Part shown: one piece after another, positions 35,369 to 44,339 of the stretch
Layout of the letters: each line of letters begins with the position of its first letter
Numbering within the stretch: the stretch's first letter is position 1
DNA from: Psychrobacter faecalis
GTDB taxonomy: Bacteria; Pseudomonadota; Gammaproteobacteria; Pseudomonadales; Moraxellaceae
Reading direction: 5' to 3'
Length of the DNA: 64,000 nt
Assembly: GCF_016107575.1 (NCBI RefSeq)
Contig: NZ_JABAST010000002.1
Coordinates: 88,531-152,530, forward strand
The notes under the pieces: generated by a model
What the model was told of the DNA's origin: nothing
What the model saw: only the letters and a program-made list of their open reading frames with translations
Database searches by the model: none
Made by a program: the position numbers and the translations under genes

Positions 35369-35950
35369 TTAACTTTTGGCAAAAACGGGTAGAGGGTTAA
35401 AACTCACCTCAGGGCGTGGTAATTTTGCCACATCCTGCATACGCCAATCATTCTTTCCATCATAACTGACTTGCAAATAATATTTGCCTTTTACGTCATC
35501 CAAATCGACTTGCGCCGTGTACTTGTTACCTTCTTGATGTTTGAGTACCGCATCGCGGTCTTTTTTAATGTCGGTGGCGTGCGAGATAGACAACTCTAAA
35601 GAGTCAGGATAGGTTAAAGGCTCACCGTTTAATAATTTACCAGACTGCAAACTTTGCTCAGGATAATTGAGATAAAAAACGACATCGCCATTATCGGCAA
35701 ACTGCATCTTGCCATGTAAATCTAAATCATAGGTGAGCTTGTCGCGTGAGACGTCATGATATAGGGTTTTGCCATCCATATACCAATCGTCGCGTACCAC
35801 GCTATCACGGATTTGATAAGAATAATAAACAAACCAAATGCAAGCGATTACTACAAAAGCTGGCATGCCAATGACAAAGATAACCACCATATAGTTTTTG
35901 TACCATGGTTGGCTGTCTTGATGCTTAAAGTTCGGTGCTGGACTAGACAT
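35369..35950 (-). CDS. FixH-family protein
   Basis: A 193-residue protein with one N-terminal membrane helix (about 19-45, VVIFVIGMPAFVVIACIWFV) and a periplasmic beta domain (WRMQDVAKLPRPEVSFNPLP at the end). FixH-type proteins are accessory factors of cbb3 oxidase assembly, linked with copper delivery or the CcoI pump. The location, downstream of ccoG on the same strand, supports this. No ccoI or ccoS is seen next to it in the window. Ribosome site AGGTATGTT before the ATG. Confidence 0.85.
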   Translation of the reverse strand: MSSPAPNFKHQDSQPWYKNYMVVIFVIGMPAFVVIACIWFVYYSYQIRDSVVRDDWYMDGKTLYHDVSRDKLTYDLDLHGKMQFADNGDVVFYLNYPEQSLQSGKLLNGEPLTYPDSLELSISHATDIKKDRDAVLKHQEGNKYTAQVDLDDVKGKYYLQVSYDGKNDWRMQDVAKLPRPEVSFNPLPVFAKS

Positions 35951-36148
35951 AACATACCTATTAATCAGATATTCGTTTATAAAGTGCGGTTTGTCAGCTT
36001 ATTATAAACGCTATCAAAAAATAAACCGACGGCTCAGAGCAGCCAGTTTAATGATAAATACTTCAGCTGCCAGTCAGTGATGATTAGCCTTTGACCAAGC
36101 ACCACTAACGAGCGGATGAATAGATAAAAGCAACTACATACTCAATAA

Positions 36149-37561
36149 TTACTGCCCTTGCGTGGTAAAGATATTTTGTTTACTCACATTATATTTACCG
36201 TCTTCGCTGGCTACTGTTAAAGTAATCGGCGTTTGACCAAACTCAATCACCTCAGGGTCGCCATAGATACTGACTGGCATATCAAAGCTTTCGCCTGCTT
36301 CTAACGGCACATCGTTGAAGCGTACGCCTAAGCTCAAGCCTTCTTGTGGCTCAAGACTTATTTTATAAGTGTGCGCACTTTGGGTTTTGTTGGTCAATTT
36401 AACGATATAGCTGTTTTCAATCATGCCTTGTTGGTTCAATGACGACAACTGATTACGGTCACGGCGAATATCAATCTCTAACGGTACGCGGTCTGTCAAT
36501 GCATAAACCACACCGCCACAAAGTACCGCAAGCAAGGTTAAATAAGCAAAAAAGCGCGGGCGCAATACACGGCTTGGCTCTTTTTCGACCAATTGCCGCT
36601 CTGTGGTATAACGAATCAAGCCACGTGGGTAGCCAACTTTATCCATTACATCATTACAAGCATCGACACAGGCGGCACACTGAATACAGGCAACCTGCAA
36701 CCCATCACGAATATCAATACCCGTCGGGCATACTTGCACGCACATCGTACAGTCAATACAATCGCCTAAATTCTCAGGATGGGTGCCTTTTTTACGGGCG
36801 CCGCGAGGTTCACCGCGCTCATAATCATAAGAAACAATCAAGGTATCTTTATCAAACATCACGCTTTGGAAGCGGCCATACGGACAGATTTGAATACACA
36901 TCTGCTCGCGCATATAGCCTGCATTGACGTAAGTTGAAAAAGCGAAAATAAATATCGATACCCATATCCACGTTGACCACTCAGGGAAGGGGATAACACC
37001 CCCTAACATTTGCCAACTACCATATAGAGCTTCTGTCCCTGATACATAACTGACAAACGTCATCGCCGTAATCATCGAAAATACAAACCAAATAAAGTAG
37101 ATTAAAAAACGCTTGAAGACTTTTTTAGCATTCATAGGTTCTTTATCAAACTTGATACGTTTATTGCGATCGCCGATGACTATTTTTTCAACGTATTGGA
37201 ACATATGCGTCCAGATGGTTTGCGGACAGGCATAACCACACCAAACCCGCCCTGCATATACCGTCACCATAAATAGCGCAAAAGCCGCAATAAGCGCAAA
37301 GACGGCAAGAAAGTAAAAGTCCTGTGTCAGAAACGTCATACCAAAAATATAATAATGCTGCGACGGCACATCGAACCAGATAGCTTGCCTGCCGTTATAC
37401 CTTATCCACGGTAAAATCAAAAATAATGCCAATAACGCATACATGCTAATCACACGGATATTTTGGTAAAATCCGGTGATAAATCTAGGGTGAACGCGTT
37501 TTTTATTGGCGTTAAGATCCACCTCAACGACAGGAATTTTATTGGATGGTTGTGCTGACAT
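36149..37561 (-). CDS. ccoG: cytochrome c oxidase accessory protein CcoG
   Basis: A 470-residue membrane-bound ferredoxin-like protein needed for cbb3 oxidase assembly, reported to act as a cupric reductase. Several membrane helices lie in the first half, with the conserved VWCGYACPQTIWTHMF. They are followed by two 4Fe-4S motifs, CIDCTMCVQVCPTGID and CIQCAACVDACNDV, and a C-terminal periplasmic Ig-like domain. Ribosome site AGAGGCACGTTT. An FNR-type palindrome lies about 310 bases upstream (37873-37886). About 200 bases separate it from the FixH-like gene. Confidence 0.95.
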   Translation of the reverse strand: MSAQPSNKIPVVEVDLNANKKRVHPRFITGFYQNIRVISMYALLALFLILPWIRYNGRQAIWFDVPSQHYYIFGMTFLTQDFYFLAVFALIAAFALFMVTVYAGRVWCGYACPQTIWTHMFQYVEKIVIGDRNKRIKFDKEPMNAKKVFKRFLIYFIWFVFSMITAMTFVSYVSGTEALYGSWQMLGGVIPFPEWSTWIWVSIFIFAFSTYVNAGYMREQMCIQICPYGRFQSVMFDKDTLIVSYDYERGEPRGARKKGTHPENLGDCIDCTMCVQVCPTGIDIRDGLQVACIQCAACVDACNDVMDKVGYPRGLIRYTTERQLVEKEPSRVLRPRFFAYLTLLAVLCGGVVYALTDRVPLEIDIRRDRNQLSSLNQQGMIENSYIVKLTNKTQSAHTYKISLEPQEGLSLGVRFNDVPLEAGESFDMPVSIYGDPEVIEFGQTPITLTVASEDGKYNVSKQNIFTTQGQ

Positions 37562-37774
37562 AAACGTGCCTCTTTAAAAAAAGAATCAGTCTGCTGGCAT
37601 GATGAACAAATACCTTTAATACCTGGGTATATGGATGTGCGATGTTATCAATGTCAGTAAGTAGCAAGAGCCATACCAAAAAAAGTATCCAAACTTGCTA
37701 CCAAATGAGCGATTGTAAATAAAGGATTAAAATATGCTTAAATAGATGATTCTATAGTGTTTCTACTCGATTGC

Positions 37775-37809
37775 TATTTTAGCAGTTTCCCTACTATAAA
37801 TGGGGTGAG
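37775..37809 (-). promoter_or_regulatory. motif shared with the ccoN upstream region (copy 1)
   Basis: On the plus strand this reads CTATTTTA, a few bases, TTTCCCTACTAT, four bases, GGGGTGA. The same arrangement recurs at 42105-42141 upstream of ccoN. On the minus strand the CCCC...AGGG half-sites precede a TAAAAT-like -10, so it may be an operator plus promoter for ccoG. Confidence 0.4.
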
Positions 37810-37872
37810 AATGTTAAAAAGCAATACTTATCTGCGACTTATTGATAGACAAAGTGCGTATCACTATTAAGC

Positions 37873-37886
37873 TTGATAAATATCAA
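37873..37886 (-). promoter_or_regulatory. FNR/Anr binding site upstream of ccoG
   Basis: TTGATAAATATCAA is a perfect FNR consensus (TTGAT-N4-ATCAA). Its centre (37879.5) is about 35 bases upstream of a minus-strand TATCAA at 37848-37843 that could serve as -10. This fits a class II activated promoter, as expected for microaerobic cbb3 genes. Confidence 0.7.
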
Positions 37887-37993
37887 AACCAGTGATGATA
37901 GAGCATAAAAAGTATTAAATCTATCGGCAGTTTGATTTTGCGAGTTGCTCGTAGGCAGAGTTTATTAATAAAACATAAAGCTGATAAATAACT

Positions 37994-38028
37994 AAAAAGG
38001 GAGAACTGCAATCACAGTCCTCCCTTTG
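37994..38028. terminator. ccoNOQP operon terminator
   Basis: AAAGGGAG and ACTG (37996-38007) pair with CAGT and CTCCCTTT around a short loop, and on the minus strand a T-run follows. It lies just past the ccoP stop. Confidence 0.82.
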
Positions 38029-38070
38029 TCAAATACTACTTATTTACGATATACAACTGACTAAATGTGC

Positions 38071-39216
38071 TTAGTTTGCAACTGCCGTTTCAGGTGTGGC
38101 TGCTTTTGGTGCAGCGGCAGAAACAGGCTGCGCTTTAGCAGGCTGAGGCGTTCTGTCTGATAGAGAATAAACATACGCAGCAAGCAGCATAATACGCTCA
38201 TTACCTAGTTTGGTTTCCCACTCTGGCATCACACCGGCACGGCCATAACGGATGGTATCACGGATACTTTCGCGATCGCCGCCATATAACCAGATGTTAT
38301 CAGTCAAGTTTGGCGCCCCAGTAGAGATCATACCTTTAGCGTCTTCACCATGACAAAGCACACAGTTAGTAGGCTCATGGAAAATGGCTTTACCTTGAGC
38401 AACTTTAGCTTGGTCAAGCTCATAACCTGGTTGGTTACCAGAGATTGACAAGACATATTCAGCCGCTGCCCGCACACCATCTTCGCCAAGTTGGTCACGC
38501 CAAGCTGTCATACCACCAACACGACCATTATGTAGCGTCGTTAGGATATGTGAAGCTTCACCGCCATATAACCAGTCATTGTCGGTCAAATTAGGATAGC
38601 CTAGCGCACCTTTCGCATTAGAGCCGTGACAGACAGCACAATTCTGTAAGAACAAGCGACTACCGACTTTTAGCGCATTCGGGTTTTCAGCAAGCTTTTC
38701 AACGTACGGTGCAAGCTCAGCGATTTTTTCATCGATCTCAGTTTGCAGATTCGCAGGTGGTGTTTCACTGCGACGCATGGTTGCTTGCATCTCAGACAGC
38801 GTTGCTAGCGTTTTAGTCGCACCGCTAGCATCTGCTTTAGCCAAAATGTTTTGCTCAAAGTTATCGGTAAACACCTTGTTATTACTTTCAAGCTCACTTG
38901 CTAACTCGTTATGCGAGGTCCATGGCACAGTTTCGCCATCTACTTCTACGGTCGTGATACCTTCCCATTTCGATGGAAAGATAGCAGGGAAAAATATCCA
39001 GTAGGCAACAGCCCAAATAATCGAGCCAAAAAATATCACTAACCACCATTTAGGCAGTGGCTTATCGTATTCTTGAATACCGTCGTAAGTGTGCCCAGTA
39101 GTACCGTCTTCTTCTACTTCTGGCTTGTATTTCAACACCATTAGTAAGACGCCGAGGATACCCGCCCAACACATAATACTTAGTATGGTGATCCAAGAAC
39201 TCCAAAAAAATGTCAT
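38071..39216 (-). CDS. ccoP: cbb3 cytochrome c oxidase diheme subunit CcoP
   Basis: A 381-residue membrane-anchored c-type cytochrome that passes electrons to CcoO/CcoN. Two N-terminal membrane segments (about 5-25 and 58-76) precede two CxxCH haem sites, NCAVCHGSNAKG and NCVLCHGEDAKG. Methionine ligands are probably in MTAWRDQLG and MPEWETKLG. The C-terminus is an Ala/Pro-rich tail. The ATG overlaps the ccoQ stop by four bases (ATGA). It is the last gene of ccoNOQP. Confidence 0.96.
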   Translation of the reverse strand: MTFFWSSWITILSIMCWAGILGVLLMVLKYKPEVEEDGTTGHTYDGIQEYDKPLPKWWLVIFFGSIIWAVAYWIFFPAIFPSKWEGITTVEVDGETVPWTSHNELASELESNNKVFTDNFEQNILAKADASGATKTLATLSEMQATMRRSETPPANLQTEIDEKIAELAPYVEKLAENPNALKVGSRLFLQNCAVCHGSNAKGALGYPNLTDNDWLYGGEASHILTTLHNGRVGGMTAWRDQLGEDGVRAAAEYVLSISGNQPGYELDQAKVAQGKAIFHEPTNCVLCHGEDAKGMISTGAPNLTDNIWLYGGDRESIRDTIRYGRAGVMPEWETKLGNERIMLLAAYVYSLSDRTPQPAKAQPVSAAAPKAATPETAVAN

Positions 39217-39395
39217 CGTTTATCCTTATTGCGCTGCTCTTCAGCCAAAGCTTCTTTATCTTTGTCATCAAGCGCAAGTTGTGCATCTTCTTCGAAGCGT
39301 TTTTTGTTTTTTGGCGAATACGCCCACCATGCAACGCCCACGAAGGCAATAAAAGCAGAAACGGTCGCAATTGTTTGTAATTCACCAATACCCAT
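39213..39395 (-). CDS. ccoQ: cbb3 oxidase small subunit CcoQ
   Basis: A 60-residue protein with a single membrane helix (about 7-26, TIATVSAFIAFVGVAWWAYS) and a charged cytoplasmic tail, as in CcoQ/FixQ, which stabilises the core complex. Its start shares one base with the ccoO stop, and its end overlaps ccoP by four bases. Confidence 0.92.
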   Translation of the reverse strand: MGIGELQTIATVSAFIAFVGVAWWAYSPKNKKRFEEDAQLALDDKDKEALAEEQRNKDKR

Positions 39396-40033
39396 TAGCG
39401 CTGTCCTTCCATCGCGGTACCCAATTGCTGTAAGTAGGCAACCAGAGCATCAAGCTCAGTGGCGCCAAGTACCGCATCTGGCGCTCCTTCGATATCTTCT
39501 TCAGTGTAAGGCACACCAAACTGATCACGGAATAGACGCATTTTAGTTTGTACATTGGTACCGTTTACTTCATTGGTTGCAAGCCAAGGGAAACCAGGCA
39601 TTACAGATTCAGGTACTAATGAACGTGGATCGATAAGATGTTGTTTTTGCCAATCTTCAGAATAACGTCCACCAACACGTGCCAAGTCAGGACCAGTACG
39701 TTTAGAGCCCCATAAGAATGGATGATCCCACGTAGATTCAGCAGCACGCGAGTAGGGTCCATAACGCTCAACTTCCGCGCGTAATGGACGTACCATTTGT
39801 GTATGACAGACGTGACAGCCTTCACGAATATAGATGTCACGACCTTCAAACTCAAGTGCGGTCCATGGCTCCATGGCGGGAAGGGGAGCGTTCACCCCAC
39901 CTTCTTCAGGACCCTTGTTATCATAAATCAGCGGTACGATTTCAACGAGCGTTGCAAAGCTAATGGCAATAACAATACCGATAACCAACAAGCCTGTATT
40001 TTTTTCAATAATTTCATGCGGTGTACCAGACAT
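39395..40033 (-). CDS. ccoO: cbb3 cytochrome c oxidase monohaem subunit CcoO
   Basis: A 212-residue subunit with one N-terminal membrane anchor (about 14-34) and a c-type haem site in [14 protein letters not shown]. The conserved block [24 protein letters not shown] is present, and a Met ligand is probably in [10 protein letters not shown]. It sits between ccoN and ccoQ with short or overlapping junctions. Ribosome site AAGGAGCGATC. Confidence 0.96.
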   Translation of the reverse strand: MSGTPHEIIEKNTGLLVIGIVIAISFATLVEIVPLIYDNKGPEEGGVNAPLPAMEPWTALEFEGRDIYIREGCHVCHTQMVRPLRAEVERYGPYSRAAESTWDHPFLWGSKRTGPDLARVGGRYSEDWQKQHLIDPRSLVPESVMPGFPWLATNEVNGTNVQTKMRLFRDQFGVPYTEEDIEGAPDAVLGATELDALVAYLQQLGTAMEGQR

Positions 40034-40042
40034 GATCGCTCC

Positions 40043-41524
40043 TTATACGTTAGCTGCCGAAGGTTTATCAACACTAGGTTCATGATCAGTAGGATCTGCG
40101 ATATCAACAGGCTTACCTTCTGGCATTTTAAGTGTTTTATAAACGTTATAGGCCATAACAACCATACCCGATACATACAATAGGCCACCAAAAGCACGAC
40201 CAATATATGGGAAATGTGAGAACTCAACGGTATCAACGAAGCTATATACCAACGTACCATCTGGATTGGTCGCAAGCCACATCATGCCTTGGCCGATACC
40301 TGAAATCCACATAGAAACGATATAGAAGATAGTACCCGCTGTTGCTAACCAGAAATGCGTGGTGATTAAGCTAATAGAATACATTTTTGGTTTGTTATAG
40401 ATACGTGGTAACAATACATATAGCGAACCAATGGTAATCATACCAACCCAGCCAAGTGCACCTGAGTGTACGTGACCGACTGTCCAGTCCGTGTTATGCG
40501 ATAACGCGTTGACGGTCTTAATAGACATCATCGGACCTTCAAACGTTGACATTGCATAGAACGACAATGCCACAATCATAAAGCGAATGATCGGATCGGT
40601 ACGCAGCTTATCCCAACTGCCTGATAGCGTTAGGACACCGTTAATCATTCCGCCCCAAGATGGCGCAAATAGGATGATTGAGAATACCATTGCTAGAGAC
40701 TGCGTCCAATCTGGAAGCGCTGAATAATGCAAATGGTGACCACCAGCCCACATGTATGAAGCAATCAATGCCCAAAAGTGAACGATAGACAAACGATAAG
40801 AATAAATAGGACGACCAATCTGAACTGGAACGAAGTAATACATCATCCCAAGGAACGCAGCTGTTAAGTAAAAACCTACCGCATTATGCCCGTACCACCA
40901 CTGCACCATCGCATCGGTCGCACCGCCAAATAATGAGTAAGATTTAAACGCGCTAACCGGGATGGCCATACTATTTACGATATGCAGTAGAGCAATCGTA
41001 ATAATAAATGCGCCAAAGAACCAGTTAGCCACATAAATGTGTGAAGTTCTACGTTTGATGAGGGTACCGAAGAACACAATGGCATAAGAAATCCATACCA
41101 AAGCAATCAAGATATCGATTGGCCACTCAAGCTCAGCGTATTCCTTGGTCGATGTCAGACCTAAAGGAAGAGTAATCACCGCTGCGACGATAACCGCTTG
41201 CCAACCCCAAAAGGTAAACCAAGCTAAATAAGGGGCGAATAGTCTCGTCTTACAGGTACGCTGTACCACGTAATAAGAGGTTGCGAACAGGGCAGAGCCA
41301 CCGAATGCAAAGATAACCGCGTTAGTGTGTAGCGGTCTTAGACGACTGAATGTCAGCCATGGAATGTCAAAGTTTAGTGCTGGCCATGCTAACTGTGAAG
41401 CAATGAACACACCAATACTCATGCCGACGATGCCCCATATCACGGCCATTATCGTAAAGAATCTTACGACAGTGATTTCATACTCACGGTCAATTGGGGC
41501 GACTGCTGTGTTTTGTAAACTCAT
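40043..41524 (-). CDS. ccoN: cbb3 cytochrome c oxidase catalytic subunit CcoN
   Basis: A 493-residue, 12-helix haem-copper oxidase subunit that reduces oxygen at the high-spin haem/CuB site and pumps protons. Haem and copper ligands are visible in [42 protein letters not shown] and [16 protein letters not shown]. It is the first gene of ccoNOQP. Ribosome site AAGGAATCATCC. A long 877-base upstream region precedes it, with a motif shared with ccoG. Confidence 0.97.
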   Translation of the reverse strand: MSLQNTAVAPIDREYEITVVRFFTIMAVIWGIVGMSIGVFIASQLAWPALNFDIPWLTFSRLRPLHTNAVIFAFGGSALFATSYYVVQRTCKTRLFAPYLAWFTFWGWQAVIVAAVITLPLGLTSTKEYAELEWPIDILIALVWISYAIVFFGTLIKRRTSHIYVANWFFGAFIITIALLHIVNSMAIPVSAFKSYSLFGGATDAMVQWWYGHNAVGFYLTAAFLGMMYYFVPVQIGRPIYSYRLSIVHFWALIASYMWAGGHHLHYSALPDWTQSLAMVFSIILFAPSWGGMINGVLTLSGSWDKLRTDPIIRFMIVALSFYAMSTFEGPMMSIKTVNALSHNTDWTVGHVHSGALGWVGMITIGSLYVLLPRIYNKPKMYSISLITTHFWLATAGTIFYIVSMWISGIGQGMMWLATNPDGTLVYSFVDTVEFSHFPYIGRAFGGLLYVSGMVVMAYNVYKTLKMPEGKPVDIADPTDHEPSVDKPSAANV

Positions 41525-42401
41525 TGGATGATTCCTTTACAGCCCGAATTATCAACAGAATTAACTAACTCTCCGCAGCCTCTATATTATAAAAAATTAT
41601 AAGCAGATTATGGTTGCGGTACATGTTGTTTTTGCCAAATCTTATTATCGAGACCTTATTTACTATTAAGTCAAACCTACACTAGTTATCAGCGGTTACT
41701 GCTGAGTAGAGGGCGGCGATATAAATGCACGGCGCTCACAGCTGGACGATAATAGGATGATTAATAAATAATAAACGGTTAAATTTGATAAGATAATGTG
41801 CCTTCCTTGAGCATCAAACATCTATTGAGGCTGAGTATGTATCTTAATTATTACTGCTAAAAAGCCAGTATGAACGAAGATAGATACTGATATTCAATCG
41901 GTGATAAAAAACTTATACACCATCAATGTATGCTAGCGGCGGCTGACAAAAACCATGTTTACGTAATGTTTAGTTAAAACTCCCGACTCTGTTTAAGGGT
42001 ATTGTAACGCAAACCTAATCAAATATCATCAGAACTATGCGCCAAAATACAAACTCTTTGGTAAAAATAGTTACGAACGATATAATCTTTCAGCGTTATA
42101 TACCTATTTTATACCCAATTTCCCTACTATTCTAGGGGTGAAAAAAGATAGTGCTTTTTGGCGCAAAAAATACAATTAAGCGGTGGTTTTGTAACAATGG
42201 CAGCATTTGCGCTATAAATAAGTTTTACTTATCATCGAATCGCACCTTATAATGACGCCTTGTATTATCGCTAACCAAGTGCTTTATACTGATATTAACG
42301 AATATTTTGAACTTTTAAATAGTGGTTAGGCTTAGCCGTATGCTGGCACAAGCCTACCTTCATAAATAACCTCATAAATAATAGGTATTAAGGATAATAA
42401 T
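41525..42401. other. 877-bp AT-rich region between divergent ccoN and the SCP2 gene
   Basis: The longest non-coding stretch of the window. No frame over 60 codons is present. It contains a copy of the motif shared with ccoG (42105-42141) and a short ATACA-N7-TGTAT inverted repeat (41915-41931). No perfect FNR palindrome is seen. A small RNA or a very long ccoN leader is possible. Confidence 0.6.
42105..42141 (-). promoter_or_regulatory. motif shared with the ccoG upstream region (copy 2)
   Basis: On the plus strand this reads CTATTTTA, a few bases, TTTCCCTACTAT, four bases, GGGGTGA, matching 37775-37809. On the minus strand CCCCT...AGTAGGGAAA is followed by TATAAAAT, a credible -10, about 580 bases before ccoN. 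Confidence 0.4.
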
Positions 42402-42791
42402 ATGGCAGTTTTTTTGACAGACGAATGGTTTGAGCAAGTTGAGAAAATGGGTCAAGAAGCCGGTGAATTAAATTTACCACCAGCGCTTGCTAATATGGTG
42501 GTGAACTTAAAAGTTACCGATACGGAGCAAGATATCGAAGCAAGCTTTGCTGACGGCTTACTGCATCGCGGTTTGAATGATAAGGCAACCACAACCTTAT
42601 TGTTGGACCGTAGCCTGCTGCAATCTATCATTACCAACTTTGATACCAATGAAATCATGGGCGCTTTTATGGCCGGTAAAATTCGTGTCGAAGGTGATAT
42701 GTCACAATTGATGGCAGTACAAACCGCGCGCCCAAGTGCTGAGCAAAAAGAGCTTTATAGTAATATCAAGTCAATAACTACCTTAGCTTAA
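42402..42791 (+). CDS. SCP2 sterol-carrier-like protein
   Basis: A 129-residue protein with the SCP2 fold: LKVTDTEQDIEASFADGLLHRG, ATTTLLLDRSLLQSII and FMAGKIRVEGDMSQLMAVQ. Bacterial SCP2 proteins bind hydrophobic ligands such as fatty acids or quinone-like lipids; the ligand here is unknown. Ribosome site AAGGATAATAAT. Terminator at 42832-42863. Confidence 0.88.
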   Translation: MAVFLTDEWFEQVEKMGQEAGELNLPPALANMVVNLKVTDTEQDIEASFADGLLHRGLNDKATTTLLLDRSLLQSIITNFDTNEIMGAFMAGKIRVEGDMSQLMAVQTARPSAEQKELYSNIKSITTLA

Positions 42792-42831
42792 TGGCCTGTT
42801 TTTCATTTTTGTATCAATAGCGTTTCGCATA

Positions 42832-42863
42832 AAAAAGCCCTTAATTCACATTAAGGGCTTTTT
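42832..42863. terminator. bidirectional terminator after the SCP2 gene
   Basis: AAAAAGCCCTTAA pairs with TTAAGGGCTTTTT around a 6-base loop. It lies between convergent genes. Confidence 0.9.
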
Positions 42864-42897
42864 CGTCGGAGAATTTAACAGTAAGGTAATTTCTAAA

Positions 42898-43878
42898 TTA
42901 ACTGGCTTTTGATTGTTGCGCAGTTGGTTGCAATTTTTGATTTTCTTTGTAAATCGCCGCTTGTAACCAGATATTGGCTTGTACATAATCATGCACTTCA
43001 ATAGCAGCGGTGGCTTCGGTTTTAGGTGCGCCGATACGAATGACAAAAGGGTCTGCGTCTTGTTCACGCAGTACCACCACATCAAATAAGATAATGGTCT
43101 GACCATTAAATAGTATTTCTTGCTTACCAAGCACCTGACCTTGACACCATGCTTCATCTTCTTGCCCTATGGTATCGCCGAACAAATACGCGCACATATG
43201 ACCGAGATTAATCTCGACGGGCGCCATTTGTTCTTTGGTTTGAGGCTGCCATGCTTTGATTTGCTCTTGTAAATCGTCAGGCATTTTTCCATCATTAGCG
43301 GCGACGATGTCGTTAAAAGCGCGATGGTAGCGAATGGCTTCTTGGTCTTCGACCATAATCACTTCGTCTTGTTCACTCAGCTTAATCTCATGCGCCCACG
43401 CACTAAAGTTCACATAATAGGCGGTATCTTGCTGATATAAATGGCGGTTAGCGGTGTACAGCTGGTCGAAAGCATAAATAATGCTGCCATCAGCGGTGCG
43501 TAAGCGTAAGACGGTATCGTGAGTGTTGTCATTGACAATCATGCGCTCGATTTTGCACGTCAAACCATAAGGGCTATCGACACAAGGGTAAGCATTAATA
43601 AAGCATTCAGGCTTGCCGTCTTTCATCGCCAGCACTTGATTGATATGACAAGGCTGGTCTTCAGATAGCAATAAGCAGCTGTCTTTAGCGCTGACATTGC
43701 TGTTGAGCCCTTTCGGCATCGCCGCTTTTTCAATCATCTTTTGTAGCCATTCTGGCACGTCTTGACTCATGTCATCGGTCAAAATCCGCCAATGATCGGC
43801 GTGACCGGCAGATTGCTCGTCAGTTAAAGTGATTTTAGTAGGGGATTGGATGTTTTTATATTGATAATTAATGGTCAT
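42898..43878 (-). CDS. hypothetical cytoplasmic protein, 326 residues
   Basis: No signal peptide, membrane segment or familiar domain is seen. I start it at the ATG at 43878 (GAG about 7 bases upstream); the frame extends to 43905. The protein is acidic, with several Cys residues in PKGLNSNVSAKDSCLLLSE, KPECFINAYPCVD and GLTCKIERMI. The middle part (TVLRLRTADGSIIYAFDQLY) looks like beta-strands. Codon use is like its neighbours. It is probably a lineage-conserved protein of unknown role, transcribed alone. Confidence 0.7.
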   Translation of the reverse strand: MTINYQYKNIQSPTKITLTDEQSAGHADHWRILTDDMSQDVPEWLQKMIEKAAMPKGLNSNVSAKDSCLLLSEDQPCHINQVLAMKDGKPECFINAYPCVDSPYGLTCKIERMIVNDNTHDTVLRLRTADGSIIYAFDQLYTANRHLYQQDTAYYVNFSAWAHEIKLSEQDEVIMVEDQEAIRYHRAFNDIVAANDGKMPDDLQEQIKAWQPQTKEQMAPVEINLGHMCAYLFGDTIGQEDEAWCQGQVLGKQEILFNGQTIILFDVVVLREQDADPFVIRIGAPKTEATAAIEVHDYVQANIWLQAAIYKENQKLQPTAQQSKAS

Positions 43879-44339
43879 GAATATACTCAAACTTAAGTCA
43901 GCCATGAAGTTTGGATCTAAAACTGTGATTGCTGACCATTATCCAATATATGAGCGGATTGGTTTATGATAACCAGCAATGTCGTCAGTAAAGAGGCAAC
44001 AAACAACAATGAGGGGTTAATGACAATTGTCCTTAGCATACAATATATAGGTATAGACGCAACTAATAGCAAGCCCCTCGCGAAAAATAATATGAAAAGT
44101 TGAGTTTTTATCAAAAAATACCGGCAGTTTGCGCTAATGACTGGCACATATAAGTCAAATTGTGTCAAACTAGCTCCCTTTTGACAGCGGTATTTTGCTG
44201 CTCATAATCCCCTGTTTTTTGTTCGATTGATATGTTTTTGCGGCGACGGCCTTAGTGAGTGTCATGCTAAAAGGCGGTTGCTGCATTGGATTTTATAACA
44301 TAAATAAAGTCGCACGTAGATAAGATAAAGAGTTTGAAT
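43879..44339. other. 461-bp region between divergent genes
   Basis: Separates the hypothetical gene from lolC/E. A hydrophobic frame on the minus strand (43917-44168) has no ATG or ribosome site and is not accepted. No other structure is recognised. Confidence 0.5.

Larger units (their letters stand above)
37562..38070. other. 509-bp region upstream of ccoG and downstream of ccoP
   Basis: Holds the ccoNOQP terminator (37994-38028), an FNR/Anr-type site (37873-37886) and a motif shared with the ccoN upstream region (about 37775-37809). No gene is seen. Confidence 0.65.

Noticed and set aside
41799..41818. TTGAGCATCAA, a possible FNR site before ccoN
   Set aside because: Half-sites are separated by two bases or fewer; FNR needs TTGAT-N4-ATCAA.
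41915..41931. ATACA-N7-TGTAT inverted repeat in the ccoN upstream region
   Set aside because: Five-base arms are expected by chance in an 877-base AT-rich region and no second copy was seen.
43917..44168. 83-codon hydrophobic frame on the minus strand
   Set aside because: Opens at TTG with no ribosome site. Composition looks like AT-rich non-coding DNA read in frame.
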